The notes under the pieces: generated by a model
The model's input: only the letters and a program-made list of their open reading frames with translations
The model's database searches: none
What the model was told of the DNA's origin: nothing
Made by a program: the position numbers and the translations under genes
Shown here: positions 1-7,361 of the stretch, in pieces
How positions within the stretch are numbered: position 1 is the first letter of the stretch
How the letters are laid out: every line of letters begins with the position of its first letter
NCBI GenBank assembly: GCA_025353305.1
Contig: JANXQX010000187.1
Coordinates: 1 to 17,207 of the forward strand
Source of the DNA: Holophagaceae bacterium
GTDB lineage: Bacteria; Acidobacteriota; Holophagae; Holophagales; Holophagaceae
Length of the DNA stretch: 17,207 bases
Direction of reading: 5' to 3'

Positions 1-707
1 GCCTCGCAATCGTGGATCACGGGGAATTCGGTCGGAGGGAGATAGTCGTTGCTCAGGATGAAAGGGGACATCCCCGCCGCATGAGCCCGGAAGGCGTGGC
101 GCAAGGCGCACTCGGGATCCTTGGGATCGAAGAACCGGTTCCAGCCGCCCCCCAGCCCGTACCCCATCTGGATGAGGCAGAGCATCCATGGGGTGCATGG
201 CTGGCGCCCGTAGACGGCCAGGAAGGTCGCCGTGGCCTCGCCTATTACGTACATCAGACGGAGCGGTCGCCCGTTGGCCCGCCGATACCGGGCGAACATG
301 GCCACCGTGGTCGAGGCGAGCTCGATTGGAACCCTTCCGGTTAGAGCCCAGTGGGCCATGAAGGGCCAAGGCGCCCAATCGCTCAAGACTTTCGGGTCAA
401 CATCCTCGACCAGGATTTCGAGTTCCATCCCCTCCGGCGGTTCGCCTAGCCATGACTTCAGGCGCTCGACCGGGTTCTCCTTTCCGAACGGCGCATAGTC
501 GGCGTACAACCAGGTATCGATCTCGTCGCACACCTGAACGGGACGCCAATCCAGCCCAGCGCAGGGGTAGTAGCCCGAGAGCGCCAAGTGCCCCCGCCAG
601 TCCTCGAGGGGGTCCTCGTGCGAGGTGCATCGGGAGCTGCGGTCCCGGAAGGATGGCCGTTGGAGCCTGCGAATTGCCAGGTCCAAACCTTTCATCGAAT
701 GGGTCAT
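1..707 (-). CDS. Hypothetical 'YPxxG' family protein, 3' end beyond window
   Basis: The frame is open from an ATG at 707 to the window edge: 235 codons, C-terminus missing. AGGAGG at 713-718 lies 5 nt upstream and fixes this start over the ATG at 711, which is in another frame. I do not recognise a named family. The protein is soluble, with no signal peptide or membrane segment. Residues 43-71 carry Y-Y-P-C-A-G-L-D-W-R-P-V followed by an acidic, aromatic W-L-Y-A-D-Y. Later come V-I-G-E-A-T-A (154-160), M-G-Y-G (181-184) and F-I-L-S-N-D-Y-L-P-P (216-225). The same motifs in the same order occur in the 295-aa protein at 10511-11398, so I infer the two are homologues. It lies 79 bp downstream of the small membrane-protein gene and is probably the last visible gene of the 5289-to-1 operon. 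Function unknown. Confidence 0.8.
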   Translation of the reverse strand, partial: MTHSMKGLDLAIRRLQRPSFRDRSSRCTSHEDPLEDWRGHLALSGYYPCAGLDWRPVQVCDEIDTWLYADYAPFGKENPVERLKSWLGEPPEGMELEILVEDVDPKVLSDWAPWPFMAHWALTGRVPIELASTTVAMFARYRRANGRPLRLMYVIGEATATFLAVYGRQPCTPWMLCLIQMGYGLGGGWNRFFDPKDPECALRHAFRAHAAGMSPFILSNDYLPPTEFPVIHDCE

Positions 708-786
708 GCATTCCTCCTGTGGGGTGGATCCATGCTGCTTCATGGACCTTGATGGCGATTGAACGGACGAGCTCGGGGGCGACGAA

Positions 787-1011
787 TCAGGGCGTCCCGC
801 GCGTCATCCGCCGGACCGCCCACCAAGCCCAGGGCCAGCAGAGGCTTGAAAGCAGCAGGGTCAGGACCAGAACCGAAAATCCGATGTCCAGTTTCCGGAA
901 GGCCGGCAGGCCGCCGGCAAGAAACGCCCGGCCCATGAGCGACGACAGGAAGAGCAGGGTACCGGCCGAGAGGATGAGCCAGGTGAGCAGGAACAATTCA
1001 AGCAGGCTCAT
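787..1011 (-). CDS. Small two-helix membrane protein (74 aa)
   Basis: The start codon overlaps the stop of the preceding gene as ATGA (1008-1011), so it is probably translated by coupling. Two hydrophobic segments are visible, about residues 3-25 and 43-65. Between them is a short loop with charged residues (F-R-K-L-D), and the C-terminus is basic (A-V-R-R-M-T-R). This fits a small inner-membrane protein with two passes. No catalytic motif is visible and I do not recognise a family. As the third gene in a chain of overlapping reading frames, it probably acts with the 135-aa membrane protein and the 259-aa soluble protein. A two-subunit membrane component is a reasonable inference. Confidence 0.7.
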   Translation of the reverse strand: MSLLELFLLTWLILSAGTLLFLSSLMGRAFLAGGLPAFRKLDIGFSVLVLTLLLSSLCWPWAWWAVRRMTRGTP

Positions 1012-1415
1012 CGGCCACCGATCTCAAAGCCCAGGGAGAGCACGCCCAGGAGGACAGCCATCAGCAGGGCGCACCCTGCCTGATGGGCCAGGGTGCGGGC
1101 CAAGTATTTCGGGAAGTCCTGAGGGTTCCTCTCCTTGGATTCCGAGCCTCCCATTGAGAACCAGGTTCCCAGCAGGGCCAGCGCCAGGGCACTCCGGAAC
1201 TCCAGGCGTGGAAGCCCGCTTCCCGCACCGAAGCGCAGGATGAAGTACACCATCGCCCCACTGAGCAGGGCGGAGCCGAGGATCGAGAGGAAGGCGAGGC
1301 CAGCCGCTGGCAGGATGCCCGGTACGGGCCCCTTGGCTTTCTGGTTGGAAATGTCAGCCGTTATGGGGCTGGCTTGCTGCCGAATGGCTTCAATCGGGTC
1401 TAGGACGGACTTCAT
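1008..1415 (-). CDS. Membrane protein with about three transmembrane helices (135 aa)
   Basis: The start chosen is the ATG at 1415, which overlaps the upstream stop codon (ATGA, 1412-1415). A longer frame from 1490 would lie inside the upstream gene. Residues 1-30 are polar and probably cytoplasmic. Hydrophobic stretches lie at about 35-61, 74-90 and 112-131. The loop between the second and third is charged (S-E-S-K-E-R-N-P-Q-D-F). I do not recognise a family and see no enzymatic motif. The ATGA overlaps on both sides place it in a tightly coupled trio with the 259-aa and 74-aa genes, so the three products are probably made in fixed ratio and may form one membrane-associated complex (inference). 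Confidence 0.72.
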   Translation of the reverse strand: MKSVLDPIEAIRQQASPITADISNQKAKGPVPGILPAAGLAFLSILGSALLSGAMVYFILRFGAGSGLPRLEFRSALALALLGTWFSMGGSESKERNPQDFPKYLARTLAHQAGCALLMAVLLGVLSLGFEIGGR

Positions 1416-2191
1416 TGCATCCACCAGAAAAGCCGGTCGACCTCGCAACTCAGCCCTTTGAGGTGATCCGTCGGCTGCCGCCGAAGCCATTCATCGAGCG
1501 GGAGTTCTTCCAGCCCCAGAAGGGAGGCGGCATGAGAGAGGTCGAGTCCGGCTCGTTGCCTGAAGGCCCGTGTGGTCTCTGCCAAAAGACCAAACTGGGT
1601 TCGGAATTGCTGATTCAACCTGTCCACTTCGGGCAGGAGGAGAATCCACGGTGCTGTTTCCGGCCCCTCCTCCCTCAGCGTCTTCAGAATGGATTGATAC
1701 TCTGTCTGGTCGATGGCTCCAGTTCGGAACTGCATACGGAGCTCACTCCGCCGGTGAGTGAACTCGACGGACAGAGCCTCGCCGGTCGCTTGCATGCCCC
1801 GCACGGTGCCTTGCAGGTTCCGGATGGCCTCCCCAGCTTCCCGATGGGCCTGGATTGCGATCGGCTCCAGGTCGTCCCGATTGTCGAGAAAGTGCAGCTT
1901 TTCTCCCTCCAGAGAGGTCCATTCGCGGAAGCGCCGTTCCATTTCCCTCCGGACGAATTGATTGAGATGCGGAGTCGGTTGACCCTCGACCACGAATTGG
2001 ACAGCCAACCATTTCAGAGACCCACTTTGGATGACCAAGTCACAGGGCTCGATGATCCTGGCCTTGAAATACCGAGAATCCGCCTCGAGGATTTCCGCCC
2101 GGAGCTGGATCCCATCCACGGTGTGGAGCACCTCCCGGGGCGCCTCGGGCGCAAGGTTGCTGCGTTGGAAAACGTAGGTTGGGTGGGCCAT
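1412..2191 (-). CDS. Hypothetical soluble, mainly helical protein (259 aa)
   Basis: The start is the ATG at 2191, with AGGAGA about 8 nt upstream; an upstream in-frame start at 2254 lacks such a site. The first ~75 residues look beta-rich (V-D-G-I-Q-L-R-A-E-I-L-E). The rest is highly charged and probably helical, possibly coiled coil around residues 76-150. A segment near residues 140-170 (L-R-M-Q-F-R-T-G-A-I-D-Q-T-E-Y) resembles the short SHOCT-type helical motif, 'G-x-I-T-x-x-E-Y/F', by eye only. The C-terminus ends in F-W-W-M-Q. No membrane helix or catalytic motif is visible. It lies 123 bp downstream of the AAA+ gene and overlaps the following membrane-protein gene by 4 bp. It may link the ATPase to the membrane proteins, but function is unknown. 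Confidence 0.78.
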   Translation of the reverse strand: MAHPTYVFQRSNLAPEAPREVLHTVDGIQLRAEILEADSRYFKARIIEPCDLVIQSGSLKWLAVQFVVEGQPTPHLNQFVRREMERRFREWTSLEGEKLHFLDNRDDLEPIAIQAHREAGEAIRNLQGTVRGMQATGEALSVEFTHRRSELRMQFRTGAIDQTEYQSILKTLREEGPETAPWILLLPEVDRLNQQFRTQFGLLAETTRAFRQRAGLDLSHAASLLGLEELPLDEWLRRQPTDHLKGLSCEVDRLFWWMQ

Positions 2192-2314
2192 GGGGTTTCT
2201 CCTGGGGAAAGAACGAGCATGCGGAATCGAAGCGATGTCCGCCTCCCGACCCACCGAATCACGGAGGCCGGGGTGAGTCGAGGCGCGGGCCGGACGGGCC
2301 GACCCGTGGGGACG

Positions 2315-4372
2315 TCAGGCGAGGGCGAAGCCCTTGATAGGCTTGCCTGACTGGACAGGCATGGAGGATCGGAACTCCTCCTCGCAGGCCTCGAGCAGGA
2401 TCGACTGCTCGATGGCATCGATCTCCGCGGCCCGATGGCAGGCGCCGAGGAAAGCGTTCCGGATGCGCCCGCCGGAGAAGTTGAACCGGACAGCGATCTC
2501 GCGAAGGTCCAGACCCTCCTTCCCTGGAATTGGGGCCCGGTCAAAGAGGGAGCCCCAGATGCGCTCCCGGACTTCTGGTCCTGGCGCCTCGAAGGCCATC
2601 CGGTATTGGATGCGGCGCTCGATGGCCGGGTCCAGGCCCGAGGCATGGTTGGTGGTCATCACCAGGATTCCGGTGAACCGGTCGAGCTCCCGTAGCCAGC
2701 AGTTGACGAGGGAGTGCTGGTACCTGCGGGTGCTGCCTTCCGCCTGGTCCCGGTTCATCAGGAAGCTGTCCGCCTCGTCGAGGAGGAGCACGGCGGGCTG
2801 ACCTGCCGCCCCCTGGAAGAAGTCATGCACCAGGGATTCGGAACTCCCCACGAAGGGGCCTTCCAGGGCGGTCGCCTCGATCCGAAGCAATGGCAGACCC
2901 AGTTCGTGGGCCAGGACTTCGGCGGCCATCGACTTGCCGGTACCGCTCGGACCGTGAAAGAGGGCGACTCCCTGGGCCTGTCCGACCAGACTTGGATCCA
3001 GGTTCCATTTGCTCAACAGGGCTCTGCGCCCCCGAATGGACGCCACGATCTGCTTGAACCGTTGAGAACTTGCAGGGCCGAGGCAGAGTTCATGGAGGCT
3101 CCGTTTTGGTTCGATTCGCTCCCCGAAACGATCGTCGCGACCTTTTCCTGCATTGGGGTCGACCTTTTCCATGAGACGTCCCCTGGTTGCCGCGGGGCTG
3201 AGGTCCATCAACTCCGCTTCCTCTGCAACTTGGCGCAGCGCCTCAATCACGGCTCCTGGGGGCGCGCTGAAACCTGAGAAGTCCTGGACAGAACACCCGG
3301 AGAACCGGCTGCCGGAATTCTTGAGTTGATCCTTCCAGAAGCCGGTGCGGGTGCCCGTTTCAAGGGCCCCGAGGTCCAGGACCAGATTGGCCCTGCCTTC
3401 GATGTTGAGAGGGGTATTGGATCCCTCGCCCCTCAGGAACACCCAGCTTCTGTGCCTGCGGACCCTGGCCCAGTCGTCCTCATCGAAAGCGCGATGCACA
3501 TCCACGAGGATAAAGGCTCCAGGGACGGCCCCATCGCCGGGTCCCAGGATCTTGAGCTTCATTCCAAGCTCTTGAGCGAGTACCTTGGCCAAGGTGCGCC
3601 TTCCGCTATGCTCGGGTCCCTTGAGATAGATCCAGCGTGGAATGTGGGTGGGGTAGATGCCCTGGAACATTCCACCAATCGCATACCAGACTGCTTCGGG
3701 CAGGATCAGGTCGTCCAGAGCAGGGATTTCTTCATCCTCCTCGAGGTCAGGCAGGCCCAGCAGGGGCCCCAGCATCGACACGGAAAGGGAGATTTCTGTC
3801 TTCAGGAGCCGGGCCACGCTGATGGCATCCTGGCCCTTGCGCAGTCGCCGGGTCGACCATTCGTGGTCCAGTTCGACCCACCCCCGCTGACGGAGCGGCC
3901 GGTTCCAACCCAGCCGCTCCGACACCTGATACACACCACCCGGTGCTGGCAGGGATAGCTTGTGCAGAAGCGACGCAACAGTCAGGACGGACTCACCTTC
4001 GAACGGGGTCTTGTCCAATGCATCTTGCTGGTGGACGTGAAAGGCCAGGGCGACCGCTAGGATGCGGTGGCTCAGATCGTCCAAGTAGACGAATTTTGGA
4101 TTCAGCCAGGGCGGGCAGCCAGGATCCGACGCCCGTTCCAGGAGCGGAGCCCAGGCTTCGTCGGTGCAGCCGTTGGCTACCCAATCGATGAGTTGGGTGG
4201 TGAATCCGTCCAGCTCCCCCTTGCGGAGCCGCACACCCTGCTTCTGCCTTGGAGTGCCTTCCGGGTGCTCCCTCCGGGACCTACCCGGGCGCATCCCACC
4301 GAAGGCTTGCGTTACCTCGTCCGCGTCTTGCGTCCCGGCTGCAACTGGCTTGAGGCTTGCTTCATCGCTCAT
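2315..4372 (-). CDS. AAA+ ATPase, degenerate N-terminal module plus intact C-terminal module (685 aa)
   Basis: The start is the ATG at 4372, preceded by GGAGG (4376-4380) at a short 3-nt spacing; the frame extends upstream to 4519 but overlaps the phosphoesterase gene. The C-terminal module is a complete AAA+ core: Walker A G-P-S-G-T-G-K-S (474-481), Walker B V-L-L-L-D-E-A-D (528-535), sensor 1 M-T-T-N (572-575), an arginine-finger-like E-R-R (585-587) and a sensor 2-like G-G-R (634-636). The N-terminal module has a Walker A-like G-P-E-H-S-G-R-R (252-259) without the lysine, and a poor Walker B, F-I-L-V-D-V-H (287-293). That module may be structural rather than catalytic. Residues 1-250 are not recognised. 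It follows the phosphoesterase gene (74-bp gap) and precedes the 259-aa gene. Likely an ATP-driven remodeller of unknown substrate. The family call is firm, the role is not. Confidence 0.93.
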   Translation of the reverse strand: MSDEASLKPVAAGTQDADEVTQAFGGMRPGRSRREHPEGTPRQKQGVRLRKGELDGFTTQLIDWVANGCTDEAWAPLLERASDPGCPPWLNPKFVYLDDLSHRILAVALAFHVHQQDALDKTPFEGESVLTVASLLHKLSLPAPGGVYQVSERLGWNRPLRQRGWVELDHEWSTRRLRKGQDAISVARLLKTEISLSVSMLGPLLGLPDLEEDEEIPALDDLILPEAVWYAIGGMFQGIYPTHIPRWIYLKGPEHSGRRTLAKVLAQELGMKLKILGPGDGAVPGAFILVDVHRAFDEDDWARVRRHRSWVFLRGEGSNTPLNIEGRANLVLDLGALETGTRTGFWKDQLKNSGSRFSGCSVQDFSGFSAPPGAVIEALRQVAEEAELMDLSPAATRGRLMEKVDPNAGKGRDDRFGERIEPKRSLHELCLGPASSQRFKQIVASIRGRRALLSKWNLDPSLVGQAQGVALFHGPSGTGKSMAAEVLAHELGLPLLRIEATALEGPFVGSSESLVHDFFQGAAGQPAVLLLDEADSFLMNRDQAEGSTRRYQHSLVNCWLRELDRFTGILVMTTNHASGLDPAIERRIQYRMAFEAPGPEVRERIWGSLFDRAPIPGKEGLDLREIAVRFNFSGGRIRNAFLGACHRAAEIDAIEQSILLEACEEEFRSSMPVQSGKPIKGFALA

Positions 4373-4446
4373 GTTCCTCCCCGGGGGGACCGGAATGGGT
4401 CCCAAACTTGTTATACCGATCGGGCTTTCAATCTGGACACTGTTCC

Positions 4447-5289
4447 TTAATAAAAATTTCTCGACCGATCGCGTTCTGAACCCCGACGTCCGAGGGAACG
4501 GCGGTCCTTGACTCCGCACCGGCCATCGGATGTTGGGTCCTTGGGAGGGACAGCAGTTGTCGAGACATGGGGAGCCGGCCGCTCCGGGAGCAGCCGGTTC
4601 ATCAACAGCACCTGGGCCACTCCTGATTCCGGGTTCACGTCGATCAGTGAATAGCCAGTCGCGGCATTCACGAGGAGCGTGGGGCCGTGGCGTTCCCAGC
4701 CGAAGGATTCATGGACATGGCCGCACAAGACAAGGAAAGGGGCCTGTAAGGCTCGTCTCCGGGAGGCGTGGGTCAAGGGCATCGCATCCTCTGGGGCATC
4801 CAGAACGTCCCGCAAGGCGGGATGGCCTATGGCGTCCCCTCCGGCGTTCCGATCCAACCAGCCGAATGGGGGGACATGGCTCAGGACGATGTGAACCTCC
4901 CCCATCGCTTGAACCTCTTGGTGGAGCGCGTCATCATCCCACTCCCGCGAAAACCCCCAGGCACCCCACCGGGCCGGGATGCCTTCCAGGATCCCCACCC
5001 TCCCAGCCAGGGCCAAGGGAACCGCGCGTAGGGCGCGGTCCTCGAAACCCTCGATCTCATGGTTTCCCCGCACGAAGGTAGTCGGTGTCCCCGGCCGAAG
5101 GAAACTGCTCCGCCAGGTCCGCCACCATTCCCGCTGGGCCTCCAGGCGACTGAGCTCTCCGGGGATTCGTTTGAAGTCGGGAAGCATGTCCCCGGTCAGC
5201 ACGATCCAGTCGGGCTGGAGTTCCTCGATCAGGGATTCGGCCTGCCGCATGGCCGCACCATGGAGGTCTGAGAAATGGAGGATTCGCAT
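4447..5289 (-). CDS. Calcineurin-like metallophosphoesterase (280 aa)
   Basis: The dinuclear-metal phosphoesterase motifs appear in order: D-L-H (8-10), G-D (33-34), G-N-H-E (75-78), S-H (137-138) and G-H-V-H (190-193). The domain should therefore be active, as a phosphodiesterase or phosphomonoesterase of unknown substrate (nucleotide, nucleic acid or protein phosphate). No signal peptide is seen, so it is probably cytoplasmic. The C-terminal ~45 residues are basic and low in complexity, outside the usual domain. I chose the ATG at 5289 because the M-R-I-L-H-F-S-D-L-H start is preserved in the degraded copy at 14950. An in-frame ATG at 5301, 1 nt after the leader stop, is also possible. It precedes the 685-aa AAA+ gene by 74 bp, same strand. 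It is divergent from the gene at 5444. Confidence 0.92.
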   Translation of the reverse strand: MRILHFSDLHGAAMRQAESLIEELQPDWIVLTGDMLPDFKRIPGELSRLEAQREWWRTWRSSFLRPGTPTTFVRGNHEIEGFEDRALRAVPLALAGRVGILEGIPARWGAWGFSREWDDDALHQEVQAMGEVHIVLSHVPPFGWLDRNAGGDAIGHPALRDVLDAPEDAMPLTHASRRRALQAPFLVLCGHVHESFGWERHGPTLLVNAATGYSLIDVNPESGVAQVLLMNRLLPERPAPHVSTTAVPPKDPTSDGRCGVKDRRSLGRRGSERDRSRNFY

Positions 5290-5302
5290 CGAATACACCA
5301 TC

Positions 5303-5356
5303 TCAGGTCGGGTAGGACATCGAATGTCCAGGTCGCTGGCTCATCATCTGATCCAT
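5303..5356 (-). CDS. Possible 17-aa leader peptide upstream of the phosphoesterase
   Basis: A short frame encodes MDQMMSQRPGHSMSYPT. Its start has the best ribosome site in the area: AAGGAGG at 5364-5370, 7 nt from the ATG at 5356. Its TGA (5305-5303) ends 1 nt before an ATG in frame with the phosphoesterase, and 13 nt before that gene's conserved start. Leader translation could therefore feed ribosomes into the enzyme gene. The start codon lies in the 3' arm of an 11-bp inverted repeat. The degraded second copy near 14990 does not keep this leader. It may be a regulatory leader, a real micropeptide, or chance; there is no homology evidence. Confidence 0.4.
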   Translation of the reverse strand: MDQMMSQRPGHSMSYPT

Positions 5357-5383
5357 CGGTGCACCTCCTTTATGCACCGATGG
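5353..5383 (-). promoter_or_regulatory. RNA hairpin placing the SD in the loop and the start codon in the stem
   Basis: A perfect 11-bp inverted repeat (CCATCGGTGCA at 5353-5363, TGCACCGATGG at 5373-5383) has a 9-nt loop. Read on the minus strand, the loop contains AAGGAGG and the 3' arm contains the leader ATG. It sits between divergent genes, so a DNA operator for a dimeric repressor is an alternative to an RNA switch. The dyad is seen directly; its role is inference. Confidence 0.55.
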
Positions 5384-5443
5384 GCACCGGCCCTTGAGCA
5401 CAGAAACGGAACAGCCCCTCCGGGGATCAAAAACGAGCTTCCT

Positions 5444-6130
5444 ATGAATCTTCCACGCACGCCCCAATTCTTGACCGATCCTGAAATCAAACGTCTCCAC
5501 CGATTCGTGGGAGAGGCCGACGCTTTACGAGTGCACCAGCTTGTATCCATGGTTCAGGCAGGTGAGAGCCCCGCACAAGCTGTGGGTGCGGTTCGCTTTG
5601 CGGACGACCGGATCACCACCGTGTTCGTCCTGGGTTTGTATGCCTTGCTCGTCCTCCGCGGCGGGTGGGAAGCCACCCGAGACCTCGCGCTTGCCTTGGA
5701 CGTTCATCCCCTGGGATTCGCCACGGGGTGGGTCCCGGATCGTCAGGAGACGGAGATGATCGACCTTCTGGGTATCCGGGACCGGTTCGTCGCTTTCCGG
5801 GCCGGGGAAGGGGCGGGCACCTATTCGGATCCATCAACGTCTCTGCAGATTGCCCGGGTGAGGCTCGGCAGCAGCTTGAGATCCGGGGATCTCGAAGAGG
5901 GTTCCATCAGGGTCGAGGCTCGCGCCCCCGGCCTTGGCACTTCGAGCACGCACTCAGCAGGAAGAGGATCCCAGTCGGAAGCTTCATGTCCGGTCCCCGG
6001 CTTAGGGGACCTGCGCCGGATGGCTCTCATCGTCCTTGAACCCCAAGACCTGTGCCTGGGCGGGAACCCCGCGCGTCTGGAAACACTGTTCGTCCGTGGA
6101 CGACTGGGGGAGCTCGGGTCCCCTAAGTGA
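5444..6130 (+). CDS. Hypothetical protein, duplicated N-terminal unit (228 aa)
   Basis: The ATG at 5444 has only a weak ribosome site (GAGC). Residues 1-98 align without gaps to the product at 15109-15402, with 61 of 98 identities by hand count, which supports this frame and start. The shared block includes D-P-E-I, Q-A-G-x-S-P-A-Q-A-V, a hydrophobic V-L-G-L-Y-x-L-L (62-69) and a strictly kept H-P-L-G-F-A-T-G-W-V-P. A hydrophobic segment around 58-71 might be one membrane helix. The C-terminal half (about 110-228) is low in complexity, rich in S, G and R, and less convincing; an undetected frameshift there is possible. It is divergent from the phosphoesterase, as in the second copy. Family and function are not recognised. 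Confidence 0.62.
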   Translation: MNLPRTPQFLTDPEIKRLHRFVGEADALRVHQLVSMVQAGESPAQAVGAVRFADDRITTVFVLGLYALLVLRGGWEATRDLALALDVHPLGFATGWVPDRQETEMIDLLGIRDRFVAFRAGEGAGTYSDPSTSLQIARVRLGSSLRSGDLEEGSIRVEARAPGLGTSSTHSAGRGSQSEASCPVPGLGDLRRMALIVLEPQDLCLGGNPARLETLFVRGRLGELGSPK

Positions 6131-6144
6131 CCGGGCGACGTGTT

Positions 6145-6160
6145 CACGGATCGATCCGTG
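6145..6160. repeat. 16-bp perfect palindrome between convergent genes
   Basis: CACGGATCGATCCGTG is perfectly self-complementary. It fills most of the 31-bp gap between the convergent ends at 6130 and 6162. There is no T-tract on either side, so it is at best a weak bidirectional terminator; it could also be a protein-binding site. Confidence 0.4.
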
Positions 6161-6161
6161 T

Positions 6162-6350
6162 TCAGATCCCCTTTAGGCAGGCCGGTGCATGCCCGAATAG
6201 GTGGCGAACCAACGCCCCAAGCAACCCGAGCCCCGCGAGCAGAATGAACAGGGGCAGCGGGAACCCCAGTAAAGCAAGAAGGATAAAAAGGTAGACGGCC
6301 AGACGCAGCACAACTATCTCCACGTAGGAGAAGAAGGTCGTGTCTGTCAT
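6162..6350 (-). CDS. Small hydrophobic membrane protein (62 aa)
   Basis: A 62-codon frame with ATG at 6350. After a short polar start (M-T-D-T-T-F-F), nearly all of residues 10-50 is hydrophobic. This makes two closely spaced helices with a P-L-P turn near residues 31-33. The tail is cationic and ends L-K-G-I. I see no clear Shine-Dalgarno sequence; the upstream bases are instead occupied by GACAG/CTGTC repeats. The protein resembles small holin-like or inner-membrane peptides only in general character, and I do not assign a family. It is convergent with the gene at 5444 and 126 bp beyond the M28 peptidase stop, same strand. The missing ribosome site keeps confidence moderate. Confidence 0.5.
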   Translation of the reverse strand: MTDTTFFSYVEIVVLRLAVYLFILLALLGFPLPLFILLAGLGLLGALVRHLFGHAPACLKGI

Positions 6351-6365
6351 TGGACAGAAACTGTC
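6344..6365. promoter_or_regulatory. Triple alternating CTGTC/GACAG half-sites at the 62-aa gene start
   Basis: CTGTC (6344-6348), GACAG (6353-6357) and CTGTC (6361-6365) form two overlapping dyads with 4-nt and 3-nt spacers across the start codon at 6350. Such packing suits cooperative binding of a dimeric regulator, or alternative RNA hairpins. No known operator is matched. Confidence 0.35.
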
Positions 6366-6476
6366 ACAGTGCGAGAGAAAACATCTCCAGTGGGAGGAAA
6401 GATTGCTTGTTCCTTGAACTATAGTCCTTCCTCAATTCTGAGGACCGAACGGTACGACCGGGTTCATCCTCTGAAA

Positions 6477-7181
6477 TCAGTACGCCGTCCGTTCGCCACT
6501 AGCCACTCCGGCCGCGAAGGTGGCGGTGAGTTCGATCGAATCGGTGTCTGCCAGGTCTGGAGCATCCCTGACGGTGTGAAGAACCCGCCAGGACTCAGGG
6601 CAGGCGGCATGGAACTCCCCCTCGGGAAGCGCGCAGACCAGCGTCACCGGCACCCCCGCGGCGGCGAGGATCCGATCATCTGATGGGGGAGTGAGGCGCG
6701 AGGGGAGTCCAGGTCCAACCCCAGCACCGTCACGACCCGAGACGAACAGCCTGCCACGGCCCGTGACATCGAACACCACCGCCCGGCCGGGGCGACGCTC
6801 GGTCAGGAACAGCTTGCTGCCCATGTACGGGGAGCCATAGAGCTCCTCGTGGTCCCAGAAAGCGAACGTGCAGGATGGCTCGCGCCCCTCCGCCTGGATG
6901 CGCTGGGCAGCCTTGAACAGGGCGACGACTGAGCCGCCGTTGTCCAGGGCCGCCGGCACGCCCGGGACCGCATCGTGGTGGGCCCCGAGCACCAATTCGT
7001 CGGGATCGGAACCGAATCCAACCCGATAGTTCACCGTCTCAGGGACCGGGTCGGACGGGCCCCAGTCCTTTCGATCGATCCGCAACCGGTCCCCGAATGT
7101 CTCTCGAAGGACGGCCTCGAGCCACTGCCGCCGCTGCCCCCGCAGGGTTGCGGCGCAAAAATTCTCGAGCATCTTCTTCAC
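6477..7181 (-). CDS. M28-family zinc peptidase / aminopeptidase-like hydrolase (234 aa)
   Basis: The start is a GTG at 7181 with GGAGG (7186-7190) 4 nt upstream; upstream ATGs in the frame lack a site. The co-catalytic two-zinc pattern of M28 peptidases is complete: A-H-H-D (H68, D70), A-L-D-N-G-G (D80), W-D-H-E-E (E112, E113), V-F-D-V-T-G (D138) and L-H-T-V-R-D (H202). The family removes N-terminal residues from peptides or hydrolyses related amides. At 234 residues it is shorter than many M28 enzymes and essentially only the catalytic core. No convincing signal peptide is seen, so it is probably cytoplasmic. It is divergent from the DTG-protease gene at 7362, with 180 bp between starts. Substrate unknown. 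Confidence 0.9.
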   Translation of the reverse strand: MKKMLENFCAATLRGQRRQWLEAVLRETFGDRLRIDRKDWGPSDPVPETVNYRVGFGSDPDELVLGAHHDAVPGVPAALDNGGSVVALFKAAQRIQAEGREPSCTFAFWDHEELYGSPYMGSKLFLTERRPGRAVVFDVTGRGRLFVSGRDGAGVGPGLPSRLTPPSDDRILAAAGVPVTLVCALPEGEFHAACPESWRVLHTVRDAPDLADTDSIELTATFAAGVASGERTAY

Positions 7182-7361
7182 GGTTCCTCCCAATGCAATT
7201 CCGCTTTCAAAGAGATTCATGGACATCCGCTGTCTAACCTGGGCTTGACTGGGGCACAGGTTGTGCGGTGCGGTGGCCGTCCTGCGGGATCCTGGACATG
7301 GAATGACCATGGCCATGGAAGACACTCCTTGCGGGGCTGGGCCCCTCGACAGGAGACGAGA

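Noticed and set aside
452..1243. Long plus-strand open frame (263 codons)
   Set aside because: It is antisense to three minus-strand genes with ribosome sites, overlaps and sensible proteins; the product is low-complexity R/P/S/G-rich.
4979..5443. Upstream extension of the plus-strand gene at 5444
   Set aside because: It runs antisense through the phosphoesterase; the second copy starts at the position equivalent to 5444.
7245..7260. Sigma-54-like promoter (GGGCACAGGTTGTGC) before the DTG protease
   Set aside because: The GG/GC spacing fits, but the flanking consensus has several mismatches and no sigma-54 activator gene is nearby.
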